This document shows, one piece after another, positions 18,121-26,344 of a stretch of 39,407 nucleotides of DNA. This DNA is from a virus, in the IMG/VR virus record IMGVR_UViG_3300013133_000019, positions 1 through 39,407 of that record; one strand, written 5' to 3'. Position 1 is the stretch's first letter. Each line of letters begins with the position of its first letter. The translations under genes were made by a program, and so were the position numbers. The notes beneath the pieces are model-generated. The model was not told where the DNA came from. It ran no database searches and worked only from the letters and a program-made list of their open reading frames with translations.

Positions 18121-19400
18121 TATAGTATAGAATTTACATAATCAACTGGTACAGTAACTTCTTGCCCATCACTAGTTACGATAGCATAGTTATCATTTTC
18201 CAAATATACTTCAATTTCTACGCTATAACCAAAGATGTTTTCTACTTCTGACTTGAGCTTATTAATAATAGATTCGTCATTAACAATTACAGAATTATCT
18301 GCTTCATCTTTTGCAGGATGTAGATTTTCATATGCTTCTCTAACCTCTTCTATTTCTTCTTCAGTAAACTCTTCTTGTACTGGTTCAGGAAGTACTTCTT
18401 TCTCTACGATCTCACCTTCAGGCTCAAAAGATATAGTTTCAAATGTGTTACCTGCAGGATCAGTATATGTTACAACTTCATTACGTGCTTCAGTATACTC
18501 TTCTACAGTAACATAGTTATGTTCTTCCGCTGCAGCATATTTGAGGTCTTCATCTATTTGATCTGCTTCTAAATCAGCAATTGAATTTAGTAAGTCAATT
18601 TGAGCTGGATCTACTGATATTGATGGTGCTTTAGGTAAGATATCCATAGCAGGTGCTGGTACTGTAGTAGCAACAGGATCAGTTAAGGTAAGATAATTTA
18701 TCTTAATGTAGTTATGAACAAATCCTTGTTGATGAATCCACAGCTTAGGATGCGCGGACTTAAGCACTGTTAGAATGTGACAGTACACAGTCCATAAGCT
18801 ATCAGAGTCTGTAGAATAAACATACGACGGCTTAGTATACTCCTTCTTAATACCACTAAGCTGCTCAATAGAGATCATGTCGAAGTTAAAGTATAGATCA
18901 CCTAGGATCTTAGCAACTTGACCACGACTTACTTTGATGTTCTCCATCTTATGTTTTGCATCTAGTACAGATAGATAATACTTTTCTGCATTAGCAATCT
19001 TATCTGCGATGGTTTCTTGTACAAGGGTATCTGCATCACCAGTATGCTTACGTATAAAGGTATTATCTTCCTTCTCAATTACATATGCATTATTCTCCCA
19101 CACAAAACCACCTACTGCACACTGGAACTTAGTTGACTTATCATAAGAGTTAGTCCAGTTAAATGACATTAGAAAGTTTGGATCTTCTGATCTCTTAATA
19201 ACATAGCTACCTCTAGCAACCTCTAGGTTGTTATTAGCTCGATATTCTTCTGCTAATATTTCAAATCCTGCTTTTGCAAGTCCTTTCTTTACTTCATCAA
19301 TAATAAATCCATGTGATATAACAGTATATGTATCTGTTTTCACTGGTAGTGGAACTGCTTTCAGCTCCACATCTTGTACTACTTTAGTTGTTTTTGACAT
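18120..19400 (-). CDS. Unassigned early protein, possibly DUF932-like, with acidic linker
   Basis: A 426-residue protein I do not firmly recognise. Residues about 75-115 (beginning SFNWTNSYDKSTKF, then a glycine-rich VGGFVWENNA) recall the fold signature of DUF932-type phage proteins, but the match is weak. From about residue 240 it becomes rich in acidic residues, proline and valine, a likely disordered linker. It ends with a short alpha/beta-looking segment from about residue 365. It sits between DNA polymerase (stop at 19407, 6 nt upstream) and the MazG-like gene, so it is expressed with replication genes. No catalytic residues are evident. Confidence 0.8.
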   Translation of the reverse strand: MSKTTKVVQDVELKAVPLPVKTDTYTVISHGFIIDEVKKGLAKAGFEILAEEYRANNNLEVARGSYVIKRSEDPNFLMSFNWTNSYDKSTKFQCAVGGFVWENNAYVIEKEDNTFIRKHTGDADTLVQETIADKIANAEKYYLSVLDAKHKMENIKVSRGQVAKILGDLYFNFDMISIEQLSGIKKEYTKPSYVYSTDSDSLWTVYCHILTVLKSAHPKLWIHQQGFVHNYIKINYLTLTDPVATTVPAPAMDILPKAPSISVDPAQIDLLNSIADLEADQIDEDLKYAAAEEHNYVTVEEYTEARNEVVTYTDPAGNTFETISFEPEGEIVEKEVLPEPVQEEFTEEEIEEVREAYENLHPAKDEADNSVIVNDESIINKLKSEVENIFGYSVEIEVYLENDNYAIVTSDGQEVTVPVDYVNSIL

Positions 19401-19406
19401 AACGAT

Positions 19407-21404
19407 TTAATTAAATAAACTTAGTTGTGATTCAAATAAATGAGGAACAATGTTCATTAGTTCTTTATGAATGTTCTCAAGATAATATTGCGTGTTAATT
19501 GTATACTCATCCCAAGCTAGATCTTCTTTCTTGTTAAGTACTTTCTGTAACCAACGTCCTGACTCTAATTGTATTTCTCTACCATCAGATTTGTTAGTCT
19601 TTATTATCTTACATCCATTAGTACTAATATAGTACCTCAAGGTTTTTTGTAACTTCTGCTTCCTAGCAGTACCGTCTACAATTTCATGCTGTATAAATTC
19701 CCAATTACCCTTGATCTTTACACCACCACAATAATCATATATGTTATCGTGATTCTGTGCTAGATAGTCTTCAGGTTCTATTCCATTTAGGAAATAATGA
19801 TATAGCGCCTTACGTATTATCAAAAAGCTTTTGTTTTTATGTAGAGCTAGATCTTCAAACTCAAATCTACCCTTACACTTAACTGGTGCAAAATAATACT
19901 TGTCGTCTTCTTGCCTAAGCATTCTATGAGGATTACTACTTAACTTATCATATTCCTCTTTACTTACTTCCTTATACTTGTGTTGTGCTATATAGTTATT
20001 TACATCAGCAAGTATTAGTTTTTGATACTCATCGTGCTCTAGCTGCAGGTTAGTTATCTTCTCCCACTCTTCACAAATCTCTAGATATTTAGATTTATAC
20101 TCTTCAGGAATCATCATCTCTAGACCATCTGTATTTTGCATAAGAGGAATAGTACCTGGAATACCTTCTGCTAGCATCTCATAGAGCATAGTAAGAGATA
20201 GCTGACCATTAATAGTAACACGCATAGTAAGCTCTGGGTCATATAGGAAGCTGTCCTTCTCATTACTAAGACCATAAGTAGCATTCAGGATAATCTTGTA
20301 GACATAGTTCTTAGGATCCTTCTTAGGTATCTTACGTCTTTCATCAAAGAACCACTCATACTGATCACAGAATTCTTCTTTAGGTAGATGAGCAGGGCTC
20401 CATCCATTTCTAATTATAATATTAGGATAGAAACTAGTAACATCAGATGTCATAATTATCATACCATCTTTAGCTTCATAGATACCAGACTTCCTTGCAC
20501 CATGTAAACCACCTAGAGCATAGTCAGTATGTGCACCACGATACTTAACTGTATGCTTGAAGGCACCTTTAGTGTTATCAGGATAGACTATAAGACGTTT
20601 AAAAGCCTCATGTAATTGTTGAAACTCAGGACGCTTGAAGGATATGTATGATAGTAAAATATCCTTGACGACTATACGCTCACGTATGGTACGCAGTTGT
20701 CTAAGCTCATACTTCTTAATGCCTGTCTTCTCACTAAGGAACTTCATAAACAGCTCCTTACTAATCTTAGTCTCTGATGCGCTATATAGATCTAGTTTAT
20801 ACTCCTCTGATAGTGTCTTACGTAGACGTATTAGTTCTGTACTCCGCACCATTATCTCTTTAGTACTCCTTACATCATTAATACAATACTGTATAATCAT
20901 TGATTGTTCTTCTACAGAAGACAGCTTATGCGTATGATGCAACGGCATATCCACTATATTATCCCAATCCATGTTATACTGAATCCACTTTAGACTACTC
21001 CTTTTAGCTTTATTATCCCAATGGTTCAATCTAAATACGTCTATCTGCTTTATGAAAAGATCTTTAGGGCTATATTCTAAGAACTCACCCGCGTCTTTTC
21101 TAGCAATAGTATCCTGGGCCACTGCATATATTCTCGAGGCTATATCTAGAGAATTCATATAGGCTAGTTCTCTAGCATTAAGTAAGATATATTGTGTTAT
21201 CTGACTATCGAAGTTTAAACCATTATAGCTTATGTGCCACTGATTATTCTTAAGATTATCTCTGAGGAAAGTAAGCAGCTTTACTATATCATTACTGTAA
21301 GCACTTATTGCAAATACTCGTGTATCTTCTTTCTTGTAATCCTCAAATACTGCTACGAAACAATCTACCATAGTCTCGTAGTCCATTACCCAATGTGTCT
21401 TCAT
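19407..21404 (-). CDS. Family B DNA polymerase with 3'-5' exonuclease
   Basis: A 665-residue replicative polymerase. Exonuclease motifs are present: D8-x-E10 (MDYET), D66 in YNGLNFD, and Y173-x3-D177 (QYCIND). Polymerase motif A is SDVTSFYP (320-327), with D321 a metal ligand. Motif B is K370-x6-YG (KIILNATYG). Motif C reads QNTDG (423-427) instead of the usual DTD, but keeps the second aspartate, D426. Only about 50 residues separate motifs A and B, so there is no room for a TPR2-type insertion, which argues against phi29-like protein priming. The start overlaps the stop of the HhH gene by 4 nt. It is short for family B, but all motifs are in place. Confidence 0.93.
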   Translation of the reverse strand: MKTHWVMDYETMVDCFVAVFEDYKKEDTRVFAISAYSNDIVKLLTFLRDNLKNNQWHISYNGLNFDSQITQYILLNARELAYMNSLDIASRIYAVAQDTIARKDAGEFLEYSPKDLFIKQIDVFRLNHWDNKAKRSSLKWIQYNMDWDNIVDMPLHHTHKLSSVEEQSMIIQYCINDVRSTKEIMVRSTELIRLRKTLSEEYKLDLYSASETKISKELFMKFLSEKTGIKKYELRQLRTIRERIVVKDILLSYISFKRPEFQQLHEAFKRLIVYPDNTKGAFKHTVKYRGAHTDYALGGLHGARKSGIYEAKDGMIIMTSDVTSFYPNIIIRNGWSPAHLPKEEFCDQYEWFFDERRKIPKKDPKNYVYKIILNATYGLSNEKDSFLYDPELTMRVTINGQLSLTMLYEMLAEGIPGTIPLMQNTDGLEMMIPEEYKSKYLEICEEWEKITNLQLEHDEYQKLILADVNNYIAQHKYKEVSKEEYDKLSSNPHRMLRQEDDKYYFAPVKCKGRFEFEDLALHKNKSFLIIRKALYHYFLNGIEPEDYLAQNHDNIYDYCGGVKIKGNWEFIQHEIVDGTARKQKLQKTLRYYISTNGCKIIKTNKSDGREIQLESGRWLQKVLNKKEDLAWDEYTINTQYYLENIHKELMNIVPHLFESQLSLFN

Positions 21405-21742
21405 ATAGTAGCTTTTGCAGATTCCATTAGAACAATAAATTCATCTAAGGTTTTCTTACCCACGCCTCTATACTTTTTGAAGTCTTCTATATTATGATTA
21501 ACAAAGAACTCTAGATTAAACTTGCGCGTGTCATTCCACATAATAGTATAATCGTAATCACTGCGTAGTATACCACACAATCTACTACTTATTAATCCTA
21601 ACATATATAACTCATGTATATCTGATTGTAAGGATATATTATACTCTAGTAGTTTTTTCTTCTGAGCTTCTGCTAGCTGCGCTTCATATTGTTTTACAAT
21701 TTTAGAAGCGTTCTTGTACTTTCTTTCTGTTATCATGGTCAT
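21401..21742 (-). CDS. Small helix-hairpin-helix protein, alpha-CTD-like
   Basis: A 113-residue protein. Its C-terminal half (about 85-105) contains IEDFKKYRGVGKKTLDEF, a helix-hairpin-helix of the kind found in the RNA polymerase alpha C-terminal domain and in DNA-repair proteins, which binds the DNA backbone. The N-terminal 35 residues look coiled-coil-like. The start could be either in-frame ATG, 21742 or 21736. It lies directly downstream of a terminator (21782-21806) and overlaps the polymerase start, so it heads the polymerase transcript. A role in transcription or as a polymerase accessory is inference. Confidence 0.75.
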   Translation of the reverse strand: MTMITERKYKNASKIVKQYEAQLAEAQKKKLLEYNISLQSDIHELYMLGLISSRLCGILRSDYDYTIMWNDTRKFNLEFFVNHNIEDFKKYRGVGKKTLDEFIVLMESAKATI

Positions 21743-21776
21743 GTTCAGTTAAGCTGTTCCCCCGATTTAATTAGAC

Positions 21777-21806
21777 AAAAATAGAGGGGACTATTAATCC
21801 CCTCTA
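21777..21806 (-). terminator. Rho-independent terminator after the 151-residue gene
   Basis: A perfect 9-bp stem, TAGAGGGGA (21782-21790) with TCCCCTCTA (21798-21806), encloses a 7-nt loop. Five A residues at 21777-21781 give UUUUU on the minus transcript. It lies about 20 nt after the stop of the 151-residue gene and before the HhH gene. Confidence 0.85.
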
Positions 21807-21824
21807 CCACTTTAACACTACTTA

Positions 21825-22280
21825 TTACTTAATCTCCATTCCTGAAGCATCTACAAGAGATGGTGTCTCAGGAATAACGAGATCAGTTTCTTTCTTACGA
21901 GCTTCTTCAATATACTGCCAATAATTAAATGCATCTGCATTAACTGCAAAAAACTTGATGAAATCTATAATTTCTTGTTCATCAATAACATAATACTCTT
22001 GAAATGTTTCAATGGTGCGACGCTCTTCTTTGTAAGGTTTTCCATTTTCTCTCTTACCAAGTTTCATGTACATCATATCACCATTGTCATCTAACTTTGG
22101 TACGTTATGAAACACTTGTTTCTTTACTTTACTAATAACTGCAAGTAGTCCTGTATTAGTATCGTACATTGCTTCTACATAAGGGCAATCTTCTCCAACT
22201 GGGATAAGCTTAAAACTTTTTGCCTCACCCCAATAATTACTTAAGGCAATCATGTTCTTGCCATAGTTTTCTAATTTCAT
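21825..22280 (-). CDS. Unassigned 151-residue early protein in its own transcription unit
   Basis: I do not recognise the family. The protein is 151 residues, soluble-looking, with a mixed beta N-terminal part (MKLENYGKNMIALSNYWGE), a charged loop at about 75-90, and a helical C-terminal third containing EQEIIDFIKFFAVNADAFNYW. No cysteine pairs or membrane segments are seen. A likely host-type promoter (22302-22332) lies just upstream and a strong terminator (21777-21806) just downstream, so it may be transcribed alone and abundantly. That pattern would suit a structural or stoichiometric factor more than an enzyme; this is inference. Confidence 0.82.
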   Translation of the reverse strand: MKLENYGKNMIALSNYWGEAKSFKLIPVGEDCPYVEAMYDTNTGLLAVISKVKKQVFHNVPKLDDNGDMMYMKLGKRENGKPYKEERRTIETFQEYYVIDEQEIIDFIKFFAVNADAFNYWQYIEEARKKETDLVIPETPSLVDASGMEIK

Positions 22281-22289
22281 AATAAATGA

Positions 22290-22871
22290 TTATTGTTTTA
22301 ACAAATGTATGGAATTATCTGATATTTCCAATAGAATAGGTTTGGTTATTAGACTCTCTTGATCCTGTGCAGGTGGACTGCACAACTCACCAACTTGTAC
22401 TAGTAAATCTAGATCGCAATCTAATAACTCTGAGTATTGATAAAAATGTTTTTCAGGATACAAATAACTATCTATATAAGCAGCGTTATATGGATTACCT
22501 GAATAAAAATTAATTATCTTGAACTTAAACTCACTGGATAACTGGGAGTACTCTCCTCTCACTACCTTGTAGTAGTCGCGGCTATATTCTGTAAAATCAA
22601 ATACATAGGCCACCATATTGTCAGGTAGTAGAAAGTAATCATAAAACATTGAATTGGATAATAAGTATCTTTCTTCAAACTTCTTGTACTCCGCATCTTT
22701 TCTATTATGGTAGATACATATAAGCTTGTTGTCACCAATCTCATACATATCTTCCCATCTTAGAAATGTTTCTACAGGCACAATACTTGAGCCCTGCTTA
22801 ATCCTTAGTAATGGATACAGAAAGAGTTTACTTTTTTGATAATAGGTTTTATATACATTTTTAATATCCAT
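22290..22871 (-). CDS. Unassigned 193-residue early protein
   Basis: The family is not recognised. It has many tyrosines and aromatic residues, a predicted beta-rich N-terminal half (YPLLRIKQGSSIVPVETF), and a middle segment with YYKVVRGEYSQLSSEFKF. There are no membrane segments, zinc ligands or catalytic motifs. It follows the RecB-like nuclease gene by 11 nt and its 3' end carries the promoter of the next gene. The coding call rests on length, ATG start and tight packing with neighbours. Confidence 0.75.
   Translation of the reverse strand: MDIKNVYKTYYQKSKLFLYPLLRIKQGSSIVPVETFLRWEDMYEIGDNKLICIYHNRKDAEYKKFEERYLLSNSMFYDYFLLPDNMVAYVFDFTEYSRDYYKVVRGEYSQLSSEFKFKIINFYSGNPYNAAYIDSYLYPEKHFYQYSELLDCDLDLLVQVGELCSPPAQDQESLITKPILLEISDNSIHLLKQ
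22302..22332 (-). promoter_or_regulatory. Possible Bacteroidota-type promoter for the 151-residue gene
   Basis: On the minus strand the element ATTG (22332-22329) is separated by 19 nt from TACATTTG (22309-22302), which fits the Bacteroides TTTG/TTG at -33 and TAnnTTTG at -7. The ATG at 22280 would follow after a short leader. The unit ends at the terminator 21777-21806. Confidence 0.5.
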
Positions 22872-22882
22872 AGTTAAAGTGT

Positions 22883-23935
22883 TTATAATAAAACTTCTTG
22901 CGCTACGAATTCAAAAGGTAATGTATAATCACGATTATCATAATGATATTTAGCTTCTAGTAATACCTTACGAGTATCATCTTTCCATTTACTTATTGTT
23001 TCATCTGAAACTTTAAATGCATAGACTTGATTATACTTGTCGCATACTATAAAGTTAACCTCAATGGTCCAGTCGTCAGTTATCACATCCTTAAGAAAGT
23101 GCGCAACTAATCTAAGGTAGACGCCTATCTGCAACCAATACTTCCAATACTCCACAGACTCAGGGAATTCTTTTAAGGATTTATTAGATGTCTTTAAGTC
23201 ATTGATGGTTACTCTCTTTGCGTTAACATCTACGACAAGATTATCTATGATACCCTTAAGTCCAAATTCAAATGGTATACGTGTATCTATATCTTCAATA
23301 GGAGCAGTAAGCTCTACTTCATTGTATATACCTAGGACATCGCTAGCAATCCTATCTAGTCCTAGTAGTGATACTATTTTAGAATTAGATTTGATAATTT
23401 GAGCTGCTTCTGAACATTTGTATAGAGTTGCTTGATCTATTATATCTCTATTACGTTTATTCTTTAGGAACTCATAGTATTGAATAGATTGATCTGTAAG
23501 AATTTTGTCTAATCTCTTTTCGTCTCCTGTTTTTTGTACACCATCTTTGTCTGGTTTCTTGTCATCAACTAAGTTTTGATGAAGAGGATACTCCCTCATG
23601 GCTGCAAGGATAACTTCTTTTTGGTCTTCTAAACTACCTTCGCTATCTGTAGTTACAGCATGTACAATATCGATAATATCTTTTACACTTGCAGTAGGTA
23701 AATTATCAGCTGCTAAAATAAACTTATCGTCAAACTGTGCACTATCTAGAATCAGATAATGTATAAGCTTACCTTCGATAAGATGCAGATCGTTTCTAAC
23801 TTCTTTCTCCTGTAAAATATATTCTCTATAAAATATAGATGGCGCATATAGTAATCTGTTCAAACTACTATAGCTAAAATTGAAGGGAGAATTATAAAAG
23901 TCTCCCTCCATTTGTATTTTTCTAATAGGCTCCAT
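22883..23935 (-). CDS. PD-(D/E)XK nuclease of the RecB/Cas4-like (DUF3799-type) family
   Basis: A 350-residue nuclease. GKLIHYLI (about 55-62) supplies the RecB-family histidine (H59). D231 in LKGIIDNL and D246-L-K248 in TINDLKTS form the PD-(D/E)XK metal-binding core. Q269-x3-Y273 (LQIGVYLRL) matches the conserved Q-x3-Y of this clade. Related phage proteins act as exonucleases in recombination or end processing. Within the operon it overlaps the end of the 355-residue gene by 14 nt. With the Sak4-like ATPase and SSB encoded in the same region, a recombination role is plausible. Confidence 0.82.
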   Translation of the reverse strand: MEPIRKIQMEGDFYNSPFNFSYSSLNRLLYAPSIFYREYILQEKEVRNDLHLIEGKLIHYLILDSAQFDDKFILAADNLPTASVKDIIDIVHAVTTDSEGSLEDQKEVILAAMREYPLHQNLVDDKKPDKDGVQKTGDEKRLDKILTDQSIQYYEFLKNKRNRDIIDQATLYKCSEAAQIIKSNSKIVSLLGLDRIASDVLGIYNEVELTAPIEDIDTRIPFEFGLKGIIDNLVVDVNAKRVTINDLKTSNKSLKEFPESVEYWKYWLQIGVYLRLVAHFLKDVITDDWTIEVNFIVCDKYNQVYAFKVSDETISKWKDDTRKVLLEAKYHYDNRDYTLPFEFVAQEVLL

Positions 23936-24989
23936 TATCGTATTCTATATTAGAATTAGGCACTAATCTTGAGTTGCAAAATTTACCTTCGTATTGATTA
24001 TGTGTATCTGCATAATAGTATAGTATCTTCTCCATTGATTCTTCTGTTAATTTACCATACTCTTTTAAGAGCTCTGCGATTTTGTCTACATCTGAATTTT
24101 TAATATTGCTTTGAATATATCTGATATCTAATTCGTAGAACTGTAAAAATCCTTGGAAGTTTCTATGACCTGATTCTCTTAACTGGGCTATCTTTTTAAG
24201 ATTCTTAGTGAGCAGTATATAATTATTTAGAATGCTTTCTTCATAATTAGAATTTGCCATCATCTCTATTGCAAGTATATGATTGCTAGTGTCTGTGCTA
24301 TCAAACATTGCTTGAAGCTCATTCATCTTTTCATCAGTAATAATCATGGAGTCCCCGTTGATATAAGGGAGAAGATCGTCTTGGTGTCTTATCTTGGATA
24401 ATAGACTTGGATTCTTCAAAGATAAATAATTTTTTGAATTATATCCATAGCCATACCATAAATAATTACTAGTAGTTTCTTTGTAATCTTTCAAGAACTT
24501 TTCTACATCTGCCTCAGATATAACTATTTCCATAGAAGAATGTCTGTCATACTCTTGTAATTTTTCCATGAACTCCTCATATCTGCGATCCCCTCTAAGT
24601 TTAAAATAATCTCTAAACTTAGTAAACAACGCATAACTGTTGTCATTAGTAGATCCTTTAACAATACATCTATAGTTTTTGTACTGAACTTCTTGATTAC
24701 TTAGATACGCTGCAGATTTATTTTTTGGTAATCCGTTAATAAAAATATAATCTGCTTTCTCACTTGACCTTATAAAAGATATCCCAAGCTTCTCACCAAT
24801 AATCTTTAGTTTAAATCTAGGTATACTTACATCAGGTAAACAATATAATTGCTGACCTTCTTTAAAGATATACTCCTTATCCATAGAAGCTTTAAGTATA
24901 TCTTTGTGCTCTGCCATATATTCTATATCGGCAGTTAATCTCCAATCATTATCAGGTGTATATTTTAATACTACAACTGGCTTTAACAT
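23922..24989 (-). CDS. Unassigned 355-residue early protein
   Basis: I do not recognise this protein. Residues about 60-110 form an alpha/beta-looking stretch (KIIGEKLGISFIRSS, then KADYIFINGLPKN). The rest is mainly helical and rich in tyrosine and asparagine. No Walker motif, zinc site or membrane segment is visible. It starts 1 nt after the stop of the AAA+ ATPase and overlaps the RecB-like nuclease by 14 nt, so it is co-transcribed with both. It may be a partner of either, but nothing in the sequence decides this. Confidence 0.78.
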   Translation of the reverse strand: MLKPVVVLKYTPDNDWRLTADIEYMAEHKDILKASMDKEYIFKEGQQLYCLPDVSIPRFKLKIIGEKLGISFIRSSEKADYIFINGLPKNKSAAYLSNQEVQYKNYRCIVKGSTNDNSYALFTKFRDYFKLRGDRRYEEFMEKLQEYDRHSSMEIVISEADVEKFLKDYKETTSNYLWYGYGYNSKNYLSLKNPSLLSKIRHQDDLLPYINGDSMIITDEKMNELQAMFDSTDTSNHILAIEMMANSNYEESILNNYILLTKNLKKIAQLRESGHRNFQGFLQFYELDIRYIQSNIKNSDVDKIAELLKEYGKLTEESMEKILYYYADTHNQYEGKFCNSRLVPNSNIEYDNGAY

Positions 24990-24990
24990 A

Positions 24991-26178
24991 CTATTTCATT
25001 ATTAATTCATTAACTTCAGGAATAAAAGTTAGCTTCTGAAACTTTGTTTTATTTCCTGTAAACAACTTCTTAGCAATTACAAATTTCAAATCATTTGTAA
25101 ATACGTTGTCATCAACTATAAGCGACTTGATTCTCTCAATTATTTTAGCATCTATAGGATTTGACTCCGCATAAAATAACGCATAATTAACAAGACGACT
25201 AGTTAACATGCTCGCTATATCTGCTCTGTACCCAGAACCATCATGAACTATATCTGTCATCTCACTGATAATAGTTTCATGCGCACCTTCAGTAAGCATT
25301 CGTTTAGGAGTAATTAATTTATCTAACTTATTAGCAATAAACTGTGTAAACAAAGTACCTACTTCAACACCTACAGAACCCTCACCAATTTGTTGTATGA
25401 GTCCTAGTTTAGTTTCGTAATTCTCAATAACATCGAGACAGTTAAAGAAGTTAGTAATGGATCTAGCATTAACATTCTCATTTACTACTTCAGGATGCAT
25501 TAACATGAAGTTTATACATCTACCATCAACTTCATTAGCTTCTGCCCACTCAGCCCATCTCTCTACGCTATATTTAATTTCTACACTAACAAAACGAGTA
25601 CGTTGAGCATTGTCAATACTATTTACTAAATACTTACCATCGTCAGGGTTAGCAGTTAGAATTATATGCCAGTTCTTAGGAAGCTTCCATGAGATATATT
25701 CTTGTCTGTCTACTAGTTCCATTACTGCTTGTATGAATCTTACATCTGCTCTATTCCAGTCATCTAGTAATAGTATACCACCTCCTGCTTTATCTGCAAT
25801 CCATTCTGGTGGACAGTATGACATTCTCTTTTCTCCTGTAAACTTAAACTCCTGTTTAATATGTTCATCTACCGCAGTCTCATCTACCCACTTTTGAATT
25901 TTAATTCCTGACGGTGTATCTTTTACTAATTTGAATTGTCTAATAGGAAATCCTACTAGGTCACCTAACTCTTCTATCTGAGCTAAGTTTAGTTTAACAA
26001 AGCTTAAACCTTGTTCTTGTGCAAGTTGAATCACGGCACTTGTCTTACCCATACCTGATTCACCAATAATTTCTACAGCAATAGGATTTTTTCCTTTCTC
26101 TTGAATGTGCTGGTTGTTTTTAATTATGTGTTCTAAGAACTCTTTTAACTCTTTACTTTCTAGTCTAACCTTTCCCAT
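24991..26178 (-). CDS. MoxR-type AAA+ ATPase (AAA_5-like)
   Basis: A 395-residue ATPase. Walker A is GESGMGKT (39-46), Walker B is GGILLLDDWNRAD (LLLDD at about 136-140), and sensor 1 is IILTANPDDG (asparagine about 177). The helix-rich C-terminal half lacks other domains. MoxR-family ATPases work with VWA-domain partners to remodel or insert metal into target proteins; the VWA gene lies just upstream, separated only by the small zinc-ribbon gene. The start ATG at 26178 lies inside the end of that zinc-ribbon gene (14-nt overlap), indicating coupled translation. The substrate is unknown. Confidence 0.88.
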   Translation of the reverse strand: MGKVRLESKELKEFLEHIIKNNQHIQEKGKNPIAVEIIGESGMGKTSAVIQLAQEQGLSFVKLNLAQIEELGDLVGFPIRQFKLVKDTPSGIKIQKWVDETAVDEHIKQEFKFTGEKRMSYCPPEWIADKAGGGILLLDDWNRADVRFIQAVMELVDRQEYISWKLPKNWHIILTANPDDGKYLVNSIDNAQRTRFVSVEIKYSVERWAEWAEANEVDGRCINFMLMHPEVVNENVNARSITNFFNCLDVIENYETKLGLIQQIGEGSVGVEVGTLFTQFIANKLDKLITPKRMLTEGAHETIISEMTDIVHDGSGYRADIASMLTSRLVNYALFYAESNPIDAKIIERIKSLIVDDNVFTNDLKFVIAKKLFTGNKTKFQKLTFIPEVNELIMK

Positions 26179-26344
26179 CTTTTTTGTTTTCAGTTAAATT
26201 AATATATCGATTTACTCTTGCAGGTATTACTACATTCCAGTTGCACTTATTGCAACATCTATCTTCTTTAGACTCTACTTTAATAGGCCAAGGATTATTA
26301 CCATACTTATCATCCATCTTGGCACCACAAATACAACATTTCAT
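26165..26344 (-). CDS. Small zinc-ribbon protein (59 residues)
   Basis: Read directly from the sequence. ATG at 26344 overlaps the VWA gene stop as ATGA, and TAG ends at 26165 within the AAA+ gene. The protein has two cysteine knuckles: MKCCICGAKM (C3/C4, C6) and RCCNKCNW (C30/C31, C34), followed by a VVIPARVN segment. This looks like a family of small phage zinc proteins of unknown function. Its place between a VWA protein and its AAA+ partner suggests it belongs to the same module. The ATGA junction and perfect cysteine spacing make it a real gene. Confidence 0.82.
   Translation of the reverse strand: MKCCICGAKMDDKYGNNPWPIKVESKEDRCCNKCNWNVVIPARVNRYINLTENKKDGKG

Noticed and set aside
21774-21783. 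TATTTTTG on the minus strand as a -7 promoter element for the HhH gene
   Set aside because: It is the U-tract of the terminator, and no TTTG lies at the -33 distance.
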